Shown piece by piece: positions 42,041-53,800 of a stretch of 64,000 nt of DNA. The notes below the pieces were generated by a model, which saw only the letters and a list, made by a program, of their open reading frames with translations, searched no databases and had not been told where the DNA came from. Position numbers and translations under genes: made by a program. Position 1 is the first letter of the stretch. Each line of letters starts with the position of its first letter. Location of the stretch: NCBI GenBank assembly GCA_000750105.3, contig JPHH03000012.1, positions 124,001-188,000 on the forward strand, given 5' to 3'. This DNA is from Tolypocladium sp. Sup5 PDA-1. Taxonomy: Eukaryota > Ascomycota > Sordariomycetes > Hypocreales > Ophiocordycipitaceae.

Positions 42041-42051
42041 TTTATATATAA
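42041..42051 (-). promoter_or_regulatory. TATA box candidate for the bZIP-like gene
   Basis: Read on the minus strand the sequence is TTATATATAAAA, about 176-187 bp upstream of the ATG at 41865, in a GC-rich setting. Confidence 0.45.
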
Positions 42052-45000
42052 GTCGTGTAGTACTTGACAGACCAGCGGCGAACAAAAGAGAGCGCTGCCT
42101 GAGGGAGGTTTGCCGTCGTCGTCACGTCTTGCGTCTTCACGAAAAATGTCAAAGTAAAGCCACGAAGAGACAGAGGGCGTCCCCGGTTGTAGCAGCGAGA
42201 CCCGGGCCTCTAATAATAAATTCCTCGTCCGCATGTCTGGGACGCCAACACCATCTTGGAGCTGGGTTGCCCGGCCCATCTGCCAGCGGATCTGCGGTGC
42301 CAGTACCCACCCCAGCATGCTCCGTCATGGCCGACCCCCCCCCCCAACACGCGGCCGGCACCGGGGCATGTCACGGCTCTGGAGGTGTAGGAACCTGGCC
42401 TGGTAGGGCAGACTACAATCGCGGGCTGGCAGGGTGACGCAGGTCACAGATGAGCGAGTGACTTCTGGGGGACCCCCTGTTGCCGGCCGCAGCCACGGCG
42501 TGCCAGATGGGGCGTAGGGGCAGAGGAAGTGGTGGGCACTGTGCAGGCTCGGGCAGAAGGCCCGTTGACGAAACGAGCAAACGCGAGCCGGACAGCCCAG
42601 CCCAGCCTGGAGTGCCAGTGGCAGCCTATGCCAGGGACGGGCAGCAGATGGGAGGAAGGGGGGTGCGATTGGGTGCTTGTGAGAAGCCCAGTGGCGTGTA
42701 GGGTAAGGTGAGGTACGGAGTACGGACTACCGTGAAGCCTGTTGGTTTCTTGCACTGGCAGTTCGTGGGTGTGAGCCATTGTGATGTGTGGAAGGGATGG
42801 TGCCTTGGGGAGTGTGCAGTTGGTTTAGTGCTTCAGTCTTCGGGGTGTGGAGAAGTGTAGACAGCTACTCCGTAAAATCAGACACAAGAGTCAAGACCCG
42901 TGGGAGGGTAATATGTACCTTGTTCCCAGGGTCGTGCCTCTCCACTTGCTACCTACAGATATCGCCCTTCATCAGCAACAGCTTAGCCCTGCGCAAGTAC
43001 CGGTACCGCGCCGATGGTAGGGTGCGGGTGACTCTGCACCGACGACCCGCAGACCACTACTGCCGACGAGGGACGTGGACTTTTTGGCACATCCCCCAGC
43101 TGCACCGCACTGCTCACCCAAAGGGGAATGACAGGCAGCCAGCTGAATGGACTGTGCGACAACTCCCGGGCCCAGCAGTCGCCAGTGGGGGCTTGCAGGC
43201 GCAACGCAGCGCTGGACCCTGAATTGGTTGAAAGAGGTGAGTCGTCTATGCTCGATCGACGCGAATCTTGCCCGCCCGCGTGTTGTTGGTGGGCTGTCAG
43301 TCCGACTCCTTCGAGGTCGGCGACCGGGTCCGTCTCTTGTTGTTGAGCCTCATCGTCTGGTCTGATCTAAAAAGTATTACGAGTAAGTACGTAAGTTACG
43401 AAGTACAGCACTTCCATGACGGACGCCCAGATGCATGCTCACGAGTCAATTGCTTCGGTACGGTACCCGCGGGGATAAACATGATACGCGTGCGAGGTCT
43501 TAGACTCGACCTATGAGGTCGCCAGCGGCGCGAAATGATGCCGCATTCGGCCACGGGCTGAACCAGAGGCTCAGGCACCTTCTCCCGGTGAGCCTGTGCC
43601 ATCTCATCGCTGCAGGGCCGCCAATCATTCATTGCGACGAGGATGACACCGTGAAACGCCATGATCAAAAAGGACCCTCCACCGCCAACAAGGGTTTGGC
43701 ACCTTGACGTGAGCGAAGGCGTAGCGTATCTCCAGTGCTCCACCACAGCTTGCCAGATGAACGAAAGCGAGATATACGACGAGCAACGCAGCACGCGCGG
43801 GACTTGCCACCCAACCAAGGTACGCCGCTAAAGACCGCTGGGGATCGATGTGGACCAGGTTGGTACCGGCTGGGCGCTGTCAGGGCCGCCGGCGCACGGG
43901 TACCCCTCTGGACACTGCGTGAACCCCGTCGCTCGCTGCATCTTCCTCTCTCTGGAAGCCTGGCTACCTATCGCTGGAACGCGGGCCGAAATGCCAACCA
44001 TTGGCCCCAGTGCGCCATGTGTTTAATTTTAGCCTGGCGGACTCGCAACCTGGGCAACTCGTAAAGCCCAAAAGCTTCTTTTTGCCCAGGTTCTGCCGGG
44101 CTCGTTTCTTTTTGTCCCACTACCAAAGATCCGTCTAGGTGGGTATGGCTTGCCCGTGAAGCACCACCAGCAACTCATCAATAGGGCCAAATGCACGTAC
44201 TGTACCCGTACTTTGTACAGCATCGTCTAGGACTCCATATTGGAACAGCGAAAGAACCTTCGAACGTCGACGCGAGATGCTTCCTTCTTCTGCTAGTTTC
44301 AGCGCCGGCACTTGTGACTCTTGCCAAACGTCCCGGTGTCCCAGCTCCGCCCTCCCCTCCGTGCTTCGGAGGCGGACGATGAGGTTTACCGAATGGAAGA
44401 ACTAGGGAAGCCTTTGCACACGACGCCACACGCGGGGGACGGGGATTGGCCATCACAAGAGATCAGATGTGGCCACCGAGGACACTGTGAAGTGAACCAC
44501 GCCCTGAGCCTGATGCGACGACTACTACAGCCCAGCCCAGCCAGACCAGTCCAGCTCAGTAACGACGGTGCGGGTGAACAGGTGCCGCCAACGCCACCAA
44601 CGCCTCCCTCTCCATGTCCCACCTTGCACGTGTATCCGTCGCATGTCCAGCGCTTGGCGGTTGGCGAGATGGCACCCATCATCGTCACCGTGAGTGGGAA
44701 CGTGCAGCAAAGCCGTGGCGGCTAGCTTTGCGGCATGGGACAGGTGCGTGTACTCGTGGTAACTTGGTAAGGATGCGGCGTGCCAGCGATAGCACTTGGC
44801 GTAGGCGAGGCACATAATTTTGTCGGATCCGCGTCACGGACGCTCTGGTAGCAAGCAAACGATTCTGGTTGCACCTGTCGTTGTGTCCAATGCTTGTCAA
44901 GGCTCGACGCCATATCCAAGTGTAGACAGTGCGAGACTCCAGATGTCTCGACTAGGTTCTTTTGTCCAAATAGCCTCGTCCACTCATACGGGGTAGTTCA

Positions 45001-46724
45001 CCTATGACTTCCTCGATCAGCCCTGCCGTCTCAGTCGGCATCTCCGCCCCAGCCCAAGAGCGAACAAGTCAGACTCACAGTGACCATCCAACATTCGATC
45101 ACAGGGCCTAGGCCGTGGGACTCGGCGAGCGAACACTGACACATGGCTGGCGAGGTGACATCGGCAATGGGCGATGCGCCAACCGTGGCGTCGACGACCA
45201 ACAAGAAGACGACCCGAAGCCCTGCAGAGGTGCCGAATCCTTCCATCCCGCCCCCAACGCGGCCCTGCGGCTGGCAAATATCGCCAGCCGGGAGGGCATC
45301 GCATGGCAACCATGGCACCCGCACGGATGCCATCACTGGGAGCGCGGTGCTCGTGCTGCCGCTGCAGGTCGGCAAGGATCCGGCGTGTCTCTCAAGGATC
45401 ATGGGCCATGGCGGGCGGGTCGTCTAGTCCACTGTCGGAGAAATCACCACACCGACCTGGCCCACCGCCGGGGCTGCACGTCCCATGCTTGCCCGTCAGG
45501 CCGTCTTGGATGCAGCAAGCTCGCTCAAGCTGCAGCTGTCGTACCGTACAAGCCGCCTGCTTGGTCATGGTGGTTGGACAATTTCAGCGTGTTCCAGCTT
45601 GTCCCTCGTGTCGACGATGCAGTGCAGGCGCACACTGCAGCTCGCTGGCCACACCTTCCCAGGGCACCACATGTCACTGCTGCATCGCGCCTTCCATTCT
45701 TCAGAACTCTTCCAAGGTTCTGTGTGCGGGCCTGGTAGAAGCGTACGCAAGTGCCTTACGTTAGGCCCCTTCCACACAGTCGCCTGTTAGACCTCGATTG
45801 CAACCAGACCCAGCACTGGCCAACTCCCCCCTTCCCAACAGTCGACAGTGGAGAATCGACGGAGAACCACGTTATTGTCCCTTACCGTAACGGCTAAGCT
45901 TAACGCCCACTTAACCCCGCTGAGTCGTCCTCAAGTCTCCAAGACAATCACCCGTTCGCGAATGCAACACTCCGTGTCTGCAAGAAACGGCCTGGGACTG
46001 ACGATTCGACGCAACGGCCACGACGATGATGCTGCCAAGGAAGGGCTGCAACAACCCTGCAGAGCTTCAGGCCTCGTGCCGAAAACGTGAACGGGAGCTT
46101 CGCAGAGATCTCCTGGAGCAGCAGGACATGTGGTGGAGGGGCGTGTGGTACTATCCACCCTCTGCTGTCGTCGCTTCTGGCGTACGGATATACAACTGCG
46201 CCCGTCCTTACGAAGTACACCCCGGAAGCTTCCGAAAGGCATTCTTTCGCTGATCAATGCCTCTGAACAAACCAGGCAACCAGGATCCTGATCCCGCCAG
46301 CTAGCGGAGTCTTAAATGACGGCACAGATTCTGCTAGGAACCGTGAACACCAACCGGACCTTAGGATGCCTCGAAGCCGCCACACCCCGTCTGGCCCTGG
46401 CTTATGGCACCTGCTAGCGCCATCCTCGGGAGCCGTTCACTTCATGTAAGTGCCTATCCGGTTCACAACAACCCGCCATGGTAAAGCGGCGCTTCGCAAT
46501 ACATGCTGCATCTAGTTGCACATTGCCAAAGATGCCCGATGTCCCCGTCGCCAGCGTCGGTTCTACGCCTTGCCGTAGCTCAGCAAAAGCCGCATTCAAT
46601 CTCCCACCACTGCGCCCCTCCCTTACGTTTACCTAGCTGCAGGCCCGCAAAGCTGCCATTCGTGGGATATACCTCACAACCACATCTTGTTTCTGGTCCT
46701 AAAATATCCAACCCAGCAGGTTGG

Positions 46725-47096
46725 TCAAATTAGCCGGGCCTGATTAATTACTGGAGGCACACCTTTTTCCAAACTGACGTTGCCCTCGTCAAACATCCTC
46801 TCAAGCCTCAACTCACCCTTCATGGTCCTGGCAAAGGTTTGAACCGAGGCGCTGAGTTCTATGTTGGGGGCCACGCATTGGTCTTCGGGCAAGGCATAGT
46901 TCACTCTGCTCGTGCGTCTCCTCCTCGTCATCGTTCGGCTCGCAATACCCCAGATACCGAAATGCGAGGTATGCGAGACAAACGACGAAGATTCGACTGC
47001 AGTTTTTGGGGGCTTTAAACCCTGTTCTATGCCAATGCCGAAGGGGGCAAGCAAACCGGCGAAGAGAAAACGGGTGGTGGAAGAGACTTGCTGCAT
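46725..47096 (-). CDS. weak candidate small ORF with signal-like N-terminus
   Basis: From an ATG at 47096, 123 codons with a hydrophobic start (TTRFLFAGLLAPFGIGIEQG) and C-ending codons like the neighbours in its first part. The remainder, including ALPEDQCVAPNIELSASVQT, matches nothing I know, and codon bias weakens. An alternative frame over the same DNA also looks moderately protein-like (FVVCLAYLAFRYLGYCE), so this could equally be a broken gene. No support beyond composition. Confidence 0.2.
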   Translation of the reverse strand: MQQVSSTTRFLFAGLLAPFGIGIEQGLKPPKTAVESSSFVSHTSHFGIWGIASRTMTRRRRTSRVNYALPEDQCVAPNIELSASVQTFARTMKGELRLERMFDEGNVSLEKGVPPVINQARLI

Positions 47097-49644
47097 CGCC
47101 ACTTGTACCAGATGAATGACAGACTACCAGATGCAACCTTGGTGTACTTGACTCTCTCAGGACGTAGCCTCTGTCGTATTCTATGTACGCGGTAATAACT
47201 GACAACGGAGAACATTCACCGCGTAATTGACAGCGCGGGAGCAACGCATGAAGCTCCAAGGTAGTCACTGTCAGTGCACGGGACTTTGCATGGCTTATCT
47301 CTCGACCGCCCGGCCCGATCTTGAGTCATAAAACTACCCGAGTGGTCTCTGGACTAACTGAAGTCTGGTTTCTGCCATCTTCCGCGGTACAGCGGCTCGG
47401 AAGCGTCGTGGATCGATTAGAATAGGGGGACACCAATGACGCGAGCACGTACGTTGGCCTGGCACACCACCCCACAAGATCCTGGGACTGGGGGACGCAC
47501 CCGTATGGGTACATCCGCGTGGCAATATGCGACCAGTACGAGCGAAGGCGAAGGCGAAAGGGGGGTTGACACATGCATCGGCGGCAGTGGTTGCAACGGG
47601 CCATGTGCAGCGACACCTGCCGCGGACAATTCACGGTTCATCGGCGAGGCACGGCGGAGACAGCACGCAGCTAGGAGATCGTGCTACACTGGTCGCAATG
47701 ATGGCTCCTTAGTGCCTGGTAGTTCCGGTATCCGTACAGCAAGGGGAAAACAAGGATGCCTCCATGCGTGAGAAACTGATGGTACAGTCACGCAATGCCC
47801 CCGGGAGATAAGTCCTCTTCCTCCGTGAAAGCCGAGGAGAAGGCCGATTCACGCCAAGGAAAGGAGACCAGTCGGGATCGGTGTCCAAGACGGAAGCATC
47901 ATGCACTTGGACCAAGAGGGATGGTTTATCTGCGGACCTGCGTCTGGGATTTGTCACCACCAGCCAAGCGGTCAACAGCCAGGCACTAACTAGCCAGGGC
48001 GAGATGGGCTCGGGAAGTGGGTGGAGGGCAACGTCAGGTGAGTGACGAAGATGGGTTTGCCAAACACCCTCCATGAGGCTCGGCCGGTTGTCGAGGCCGC
48101 AGGGAACATTGCGACGATAATAAAAGGTTCCTCTGTCCCAGTATGTTTCTCAAGGTTGGGTATGGCGTACAGAGCACTCACAGCAAAGGTGACTACTGTC
48201 CCGGTCCAGCCGCACTCAGCCCTGTGTGCTTCGTACGGGCATGGCTGCCTTCGTGTCGCTCGTATCTGGCTCCAGGCGCGAAATGATGCCGAAAACGCCT
48301 TGCCTGGCCGCGAATCCTCCGGACCATCGTCACCGAGACGATGGTGATGAGTGACGATCATCCGGCAGTTTTTGTCCAGAGGTCCTCAATGGCCAACAGC
48401 GTTTCCCTTTGCATTGGTGAATGAGCTGGGCAGCTTTCGCACGGGAAGTGAACGGTTGTTGCTGATTGGCCGAGGATGGGCGTGACGCCAGAGCTGAGCT
48501 GTCAACGGACGCCTGGAGAGCTGACTGGTGGACCACTGCACGTCCTCGAGGCTCACAGCCGCTGCAAGTCCATACCTCGTATGTATCCCGCTTGGCAGAC
48601 AACGACTTGTACAAAACATTTGACGGTACTGTATGTTTCTGCGATATGGGGCTCATTGTCGGCCAAAGACAGGTTGTCGTTCCTGGCCCCCAGTTAATCT
48701 CGACTCACTACGGATACAACGTGGCCGTCAGCCCTAAGACCGTTAACCATGACGCAGGTCCCGAGCGCGTGGGGCGGGGTTTCGCATCCCTGGGACTCGC
48801 GTGCTCCCGTCTGTTGTGTCCACCAACCCTGCGCTTGGTCATCACTGACACACGATCCTCGCTATGCTCACTGGATCCCAAAAAAGAGTCGACAAACAAC
48901 GGCAGTGCACGGCGTTGACAAAGGACGTTGAAACAAGCTTTTTGCCCTAGCAGTCGCCACCGGAAGTCTTCTCACCCCTGCTGGTGACTCGGGCGTGTCT
49001 TATCCTTTCCAGAGCAGGATCGTAGGCGCCTCAAGGTTCGAGGCCTGTGATGCGCCCCTGGTGAAGCTGCACTTATTAGTCACAACTCCGTGGAACTGCG
49101 CTTTGGCTGTGTCCTGAGGTGACGCGAGGTGCCATGTGCAAAGGATCCATGCCACCGCATGGCATATTGCAGGCATCGCCTCTTCATTGGATCAATGCTG
49201 GGCCTCGCAGCCCATCCCTCGTCAATCCGGCTGTCGCTACTTCGTACTGTTCGGTGCTGAAAATCGGTGATGGCGACTTGTTGAGGTGGTAAAGTCCAGG
49301 CCTTCGGGCTCCGGCTCCAAAACCACGGTCCTGGCTCCGCGCCACCTTCCTGGCTACCCTATACTTGTCAGGGGTTTGTCAGATAGGAGGACCGCATAGT
49401 GCCTGTGATTTACTTTCGGTATTTAGATTGCGATACTCATGGAAAGAGTGTGTGATTGATGCAGGCATCAGCACAGCCCCCTATATCGCGTGCAAGAATG
49501 GTTGATTTGAAGAACACTCGATACCCGCGTCCCTCAGCTCAGGACAGTATATTTGGCGGAGCATTTCCCCTTAGTATGAATACAATTTTAGAGTACACAG
49601 CACATTTGCTTGAAATCTCTCCGTCATCCTTGATACCCCTCCGC

Positions 49645-50343
49645 TTACATGTTTGCCAGCGCCTCCGCCTCGCGCTCCGCCCTACGCTCTGCTGAACGCT
49701 TCTTGAAGCGCACCTCCGCCCTCCGCCGCTCACCGCCGTCAATCTTGCGTCCCCGGCGGTGCTCCCACATGCCCTCCGTGACCTTGACGACCGCGCCTGC
49801 TTGCCCCGGCAGCGGCGTCGCATATGGCCCGGCTATTGACTTGAGTCCCTGCACTGTGTACCCATTCGGCCGTGGCAGCGTCGACGGCGCCTCTGCAGCA
49901 GCAGTCGGCTCCTCGCCATGCGGGATGTTGACCACGTATTTCGCGTCGCTGACGACGGATGCCGGCGGCGTGGCGACCTTGAGGACCGCCTCGCCGTCCT
50001 TGACGAACTGAAAGTCGCCACCGGGGCCCAACGCGCCCTCCCGGTATCGCTGCATCCATTGCAGCAGGTACCGCCGGTTCCGCGGGGGTTCGATGCCGAT
50101 CTCCTTGAGCTGTGGCGACGTGAGGGAGAAGAGGGCTTCCCAGGACGGGAACTTGGAGGCGTGCTTGTTGAGCCCCCGCCCGATGAGGGTGAGGAACGTC
50201 TGGACGTCAGGCACGAACGGCCGCGGCTGGGGGATCGTCGGCGCGGGCCTAGTCTTGTGAAGCCATCTCGTCTGGCTGGCGCCCGAGAGGTTGATGCCCG
50301 GCGCGAGGAGGCGCAGGTATGGCCGGAGCCCGTCGGCTCTCAT
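49645..50343 (-). CDS. FYV4: mitochondrial small-subunit ribosomal protein mS41 (FYV4, IGR domain)
   Basis: Single exon, 232 residues from the ATG at 50343. The N-terminus (MRADGLRPYLRLLAPGINLS, then ASQTRWLHKTR) is a likely mitochondrial presequence. The conserved mS41/FYV4 domain with its IGR motif follows: VPDVQTFLTLIGRGLNKHAS then FPSWEALFSLTSPQLKEIGI and PPRNRRYLLQWMQRYREG. The C-terminus is strongly basic (HRRGRKIDGGERRRAEVRFK), expected for rRNA contact. The length is within the range for fungal mS41. Another exon upstream of 50343 is possible because the frame stays open, but the ATG and presequence make it unnecessary. Confidence 0.85.
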   Translation of the reverse strand: MRADGLRPYLRLLAPGINLSGASQTRWLHKTRPAPTIPQPRPFVPDVQTFLTLIGRGLNKHASKFPSWEALFSLTSPQLKEIGIEPPRNRRYLLQWMQRYREGALGPGGDFQFVKDGEAVLKVATPPASVVSDAKYVVNIPHGEEPTAAAEAPSTLPRPNGYTVQGLKSIAGPYATPLPGQAGAVVKVTEGMWEHRRGRKIDGGERRRAEVRFKKRSAERRAEREAEALANM

Positions 50344-50813
50344 GTTGGCTGCAGAGGCAGTCGCATCAGCATGTTGCCATTGGAACATGTCACACAAACC
50401 AGCAAAATCAATACTTCGAGACGTACCTGTTGTGATGTGTCGGGCGGCGCAACTGCCAGCATGCGGTCTCCAGTCGTCGCACGGCAAGATATCACGAGCT
50501 CCTCGAAACGCAGCCCATCTCGAAATTTGATGTTGGTGACTTAGGTAAGCAAGGCTGCTGGGCCCCACCGTACCCGTTGTGGCGCATACCATGCGTTTCT
50601 TATCTATTGGTTAGTTGCTTATCATGATGGGGCAACAGCTAGGCTGACGTCCCACGGTCCATCCAAGGCAACGAACTGGGCAACCTGCTCCCACTTCTTT
50701 TCTGTTCACGCTCGCCACGTTCACGGCTTCTTGGATTTTTCCCAGAGACGCCATGCGATAGTCGAACCGGCACAGCACAGTCGCGTGGTAGAGCCGTGGC
50801 CGGATGAGCTAAG
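50344..50813. promoter_or_regulatory. divergent upstream region of mS41 and IRC20
   Basis: 470 bp between the mS41 start and the proposed IRC20 start. No clear box or gene. Confidence 0.4.
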
Positions 50814-53800
50814 ATGCCTCGGACAAAACCGACGGCTCGACGGGGTGGGAAGGGTCTACTTGCAGCGCGAGTCGCCGCCGTCGGCTTCGATGGTGCGCAC
50901 CGAGAATCTTCGTGAAGCGTGAACCTATCTGACAGCATATGAAACAGATGCACTGCCGTCTGGCGTTCTCGAATACTTATTGGCAATTCCGTCGTCCGAT
51001 GCCGCCGACGCCCCCCAGGAAGCCTCCTCGTCCGACTCCGAGCGATCCCCAAAGCGTCGCAGAGTCGAAACGCGTCCCAACTCTTCCGTCTCGGTCGCAA
51101 AGGGCGAAGTATCCTTTTGCCGTCGGTGCACGGAACAGACGCCAACAAGCTTCACTAGGACTGTCCATGATGCTGGATCGCATTTGTATTTCTATGTCAG
51201 GACCGGACACTTTACCGACCTGTGCCTGTCCATTTCGTCGCGGTCGTCGGCTTCTCCATTGGGCTCCCTTTTGACCGACATAGCTCTGGAGCCGCAAGAT
51301 GTAACCGAAAACGTACGTCGGATACAGGAGGCTGTCAGATACAGCAACGGATACCATTCGAAGCAGAACTCACCTGGAGCAATTTGGAAGGTGGTTGACA
51401 TGTTAGTTAAGCGTGACGGAGGGATGGCTTCTGTGAAGCTTTCTTTCGAGCTTTTCTGGAACGAGACTCCGTCAACTTATTTGCCTCTACGGAACACAAT
51501 CGACCGCAAGGTCAGCCAGGCGCTCATCGACGCTTTCTTCCCGACTCCCAAGTCGACCAGAGATGAAGCTGCATGGTCCCCGATGGACTTCTATGATGCA
51601 GCGTATGTACCGCCGAAAGACGACATGTCCCAAACGATCGAAGTCCCTGGACTGGAAGCGAAGCTATTTCCCTACCAGAAAAGAACCCTGCAGTGGCTTC
51701 TGGGAAGGGAAGGCATGCAGTGGACAGGTGCGGACTCCGGCCTTCAACCAGTGCCAAAAGAGGATGCCATGTCTGGAATCGACGGTTTTAGGGTTGTCCA
51801 GGACACAGAAGGAAATGACGTCTACGTGAGCGACGTGTTTCAGACCATTACCAGAGATACATCTTTGTATCGGCAGGCGGACGCGGCGGTGAAGGGTGGT
51901 ATCCTAGCTGAGGAGATGGGGCTGGGCAAGACTCTCGAAATCCTTGGACTCATACTACTAAACGGACGGCCCAGCTTATCAGCGCCAGAGGGAACTCGAC
52001 CCGAGGCGGAACTCACGCCGAGCCGTGCAACTCTGATTGTCACACCGGAATCGCTGAGGCCGCAGTGGATATCTGAAATATCGCGTCACGCGCCAAACCT
52101 GCGCGTCAAGCACTACCAAGGATGTAGAAAGCTTCAAGAGGGCGAAGTTGAAGAGACGGTGGCGGAGCTGGCAGCATACGATGTTGTCATCACGACCTAC
52201 GCGGTGTTTTCCGCCGAGCTTCACTTTACGCTGGAACCGCCGCAACGAGCCCGGAGATACGAAAGAGCGTACCCTCGTACGATGTCGCCACTTGTGAAGA
52301 TTTCGTGGTGGAGACTCTGCTTGGATGAGGCGCAAATGATTGAGAACGGCTACAGCCAAGCCGCGACGGTGGCACGTGTGATTCCCCGGATCAACGCCTG
52401 GGGCATCACCGGGACTCCCGTAAAAGACGACGTCAGGGACCTGCTCGGCCTCTTGTTATTCCTGCGATATGAACCTTACTGCTCTGCATCTCAAGTTTGG
52501 CAGGGACTCATCAAACACCACAAGCCGATATTCCAACAAATCTTCAGATCAATCTCGCTACGCCACACGAAGGTTTTGGTACGGGAAGAGATACTCTTGC
52601 CGCCCCAAAAGCGTTATGTCATCAACATGCCATTTACCGCAGTCGAGGAGCAGCACTACCAGTCACTCTTCAAAGAGATGGTTGGAGAGTGCAACCTGGA
52701 CTTGGATGGTGCTCCTATAGTCGAAGACTGGAAGCCAGAAGACTATGAAGATGTCATGAGGGTTTGGCTTAACCGCCTACGCCAGACCACGCTACACCCA
52801 GAGGTTGGAATGTATAATCGTCGACTTCTTGGCTTCAGTAAAGCCCGTCCTATGAGAACCGTTGACGAAGTGCTGGATGCCATGCTTGACCAAAGCGAGA
52901 ATGCCATCAGAATCGACGAAAGAGCTTACCTTTCGAGTCGGCTCGCTCGAGGACAACTGTACGAGAACAGCCCCCAAGTGAGAGAAGCCCTGACGATATG
53001 GGAGGAGGTGCGGACCGAAACCGAGAAACTTGTCGCGGATGCCCGAACGAGGCTCAAAGATGTAATACGAGAGCACGGCGGCGATGAAGCTGTCAAGAAG
53101 GCAGAGGATGATACCCTCGAGGTCTCATCAGAGTCTGATGACGAGCATGAGGAGGGAGAAATCAAGGGACGAATCGGCGAATGCCGGCGCAGGTTGCGCT
53201 CAGCCCTGGAGTTGCACCACAAGGCTGTCTTCTTTTGCGCCAACGCCCACTTCCAGATCAGAGACAACCCCGAGATGACAGAGCCAGAGTCGGATGAGTT
53301 CAAGCGGCTGAAGAAGCTTGAGGACGACGGATACGAGAAAGCAAAGGTCTTGCGAAGAGAGATCTTGCGGGAGAGCAACCGCAAAGCCAGTCGACTCATG
53401 AACAAGATTGCGCGAAAGGCTTCAAACCAGACTTTCGCAGAGATACCCGAACTTGTCATCAAGGCAGAAAAGGGAATTGAGAGTGGTCGTATAATAGACA
53501 AACTGGACATGCTCTATGGCGAGCTGAATCGACAAGCCAACATCCTGGATGACTGGCGAGAGGAAGTTGTCCAACTCCTCCTGCGACCGCTTGTGGACGA
53601 GGACGACGACGTCGAGACGACTGGAGAGGAACTTGGCGATTCAGCAAAGTTTCAAGAGTTGCTCATGGTCTACGTCCAGGTGCTAAGGGCTGCCATCGCC
53701 GATCGTCTGGACGCAATATCTGGGCAAGCAAACGAGCTCGTCAGGTACGAGACGGAGACGTCCATAAAGCTCGCCAAGGAGGGGGGTGGGCCAGCGCCCG

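Larger units (their letters stand above)
41866..49644. other. 7.8-kb gene-poor region
   Basis: No conserved gene, tRNA, or recognisable transposon relic was found in this stretch apart from the left-end promoter of the bZIP-like gene. Overlapping open frames of 60-210 codons occur on both strands but are compositionally unlike the neighbouring genes. It holds a C11 run (42335-42345), many copies of the dispersed GTAC palindrome (42713-42728, 42867, 43397-43405, 46204, 49240), a 17-nt sequence present twice (43527-43543 and 48275-48291), and one weak candidate small ORF (46725-47096, minus). It may be promoter/long UTR, lncRNA or old degraded DNA; the sequence alone does not decide. Confidence 0.5.

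Noticed and set aside
45115..45764. Two overlapping plus-strand frames of about 200 codons in the gene-poor block
   Set aside because: Neither has codon bias like the neighbours, nor a domain; they contradict each other.
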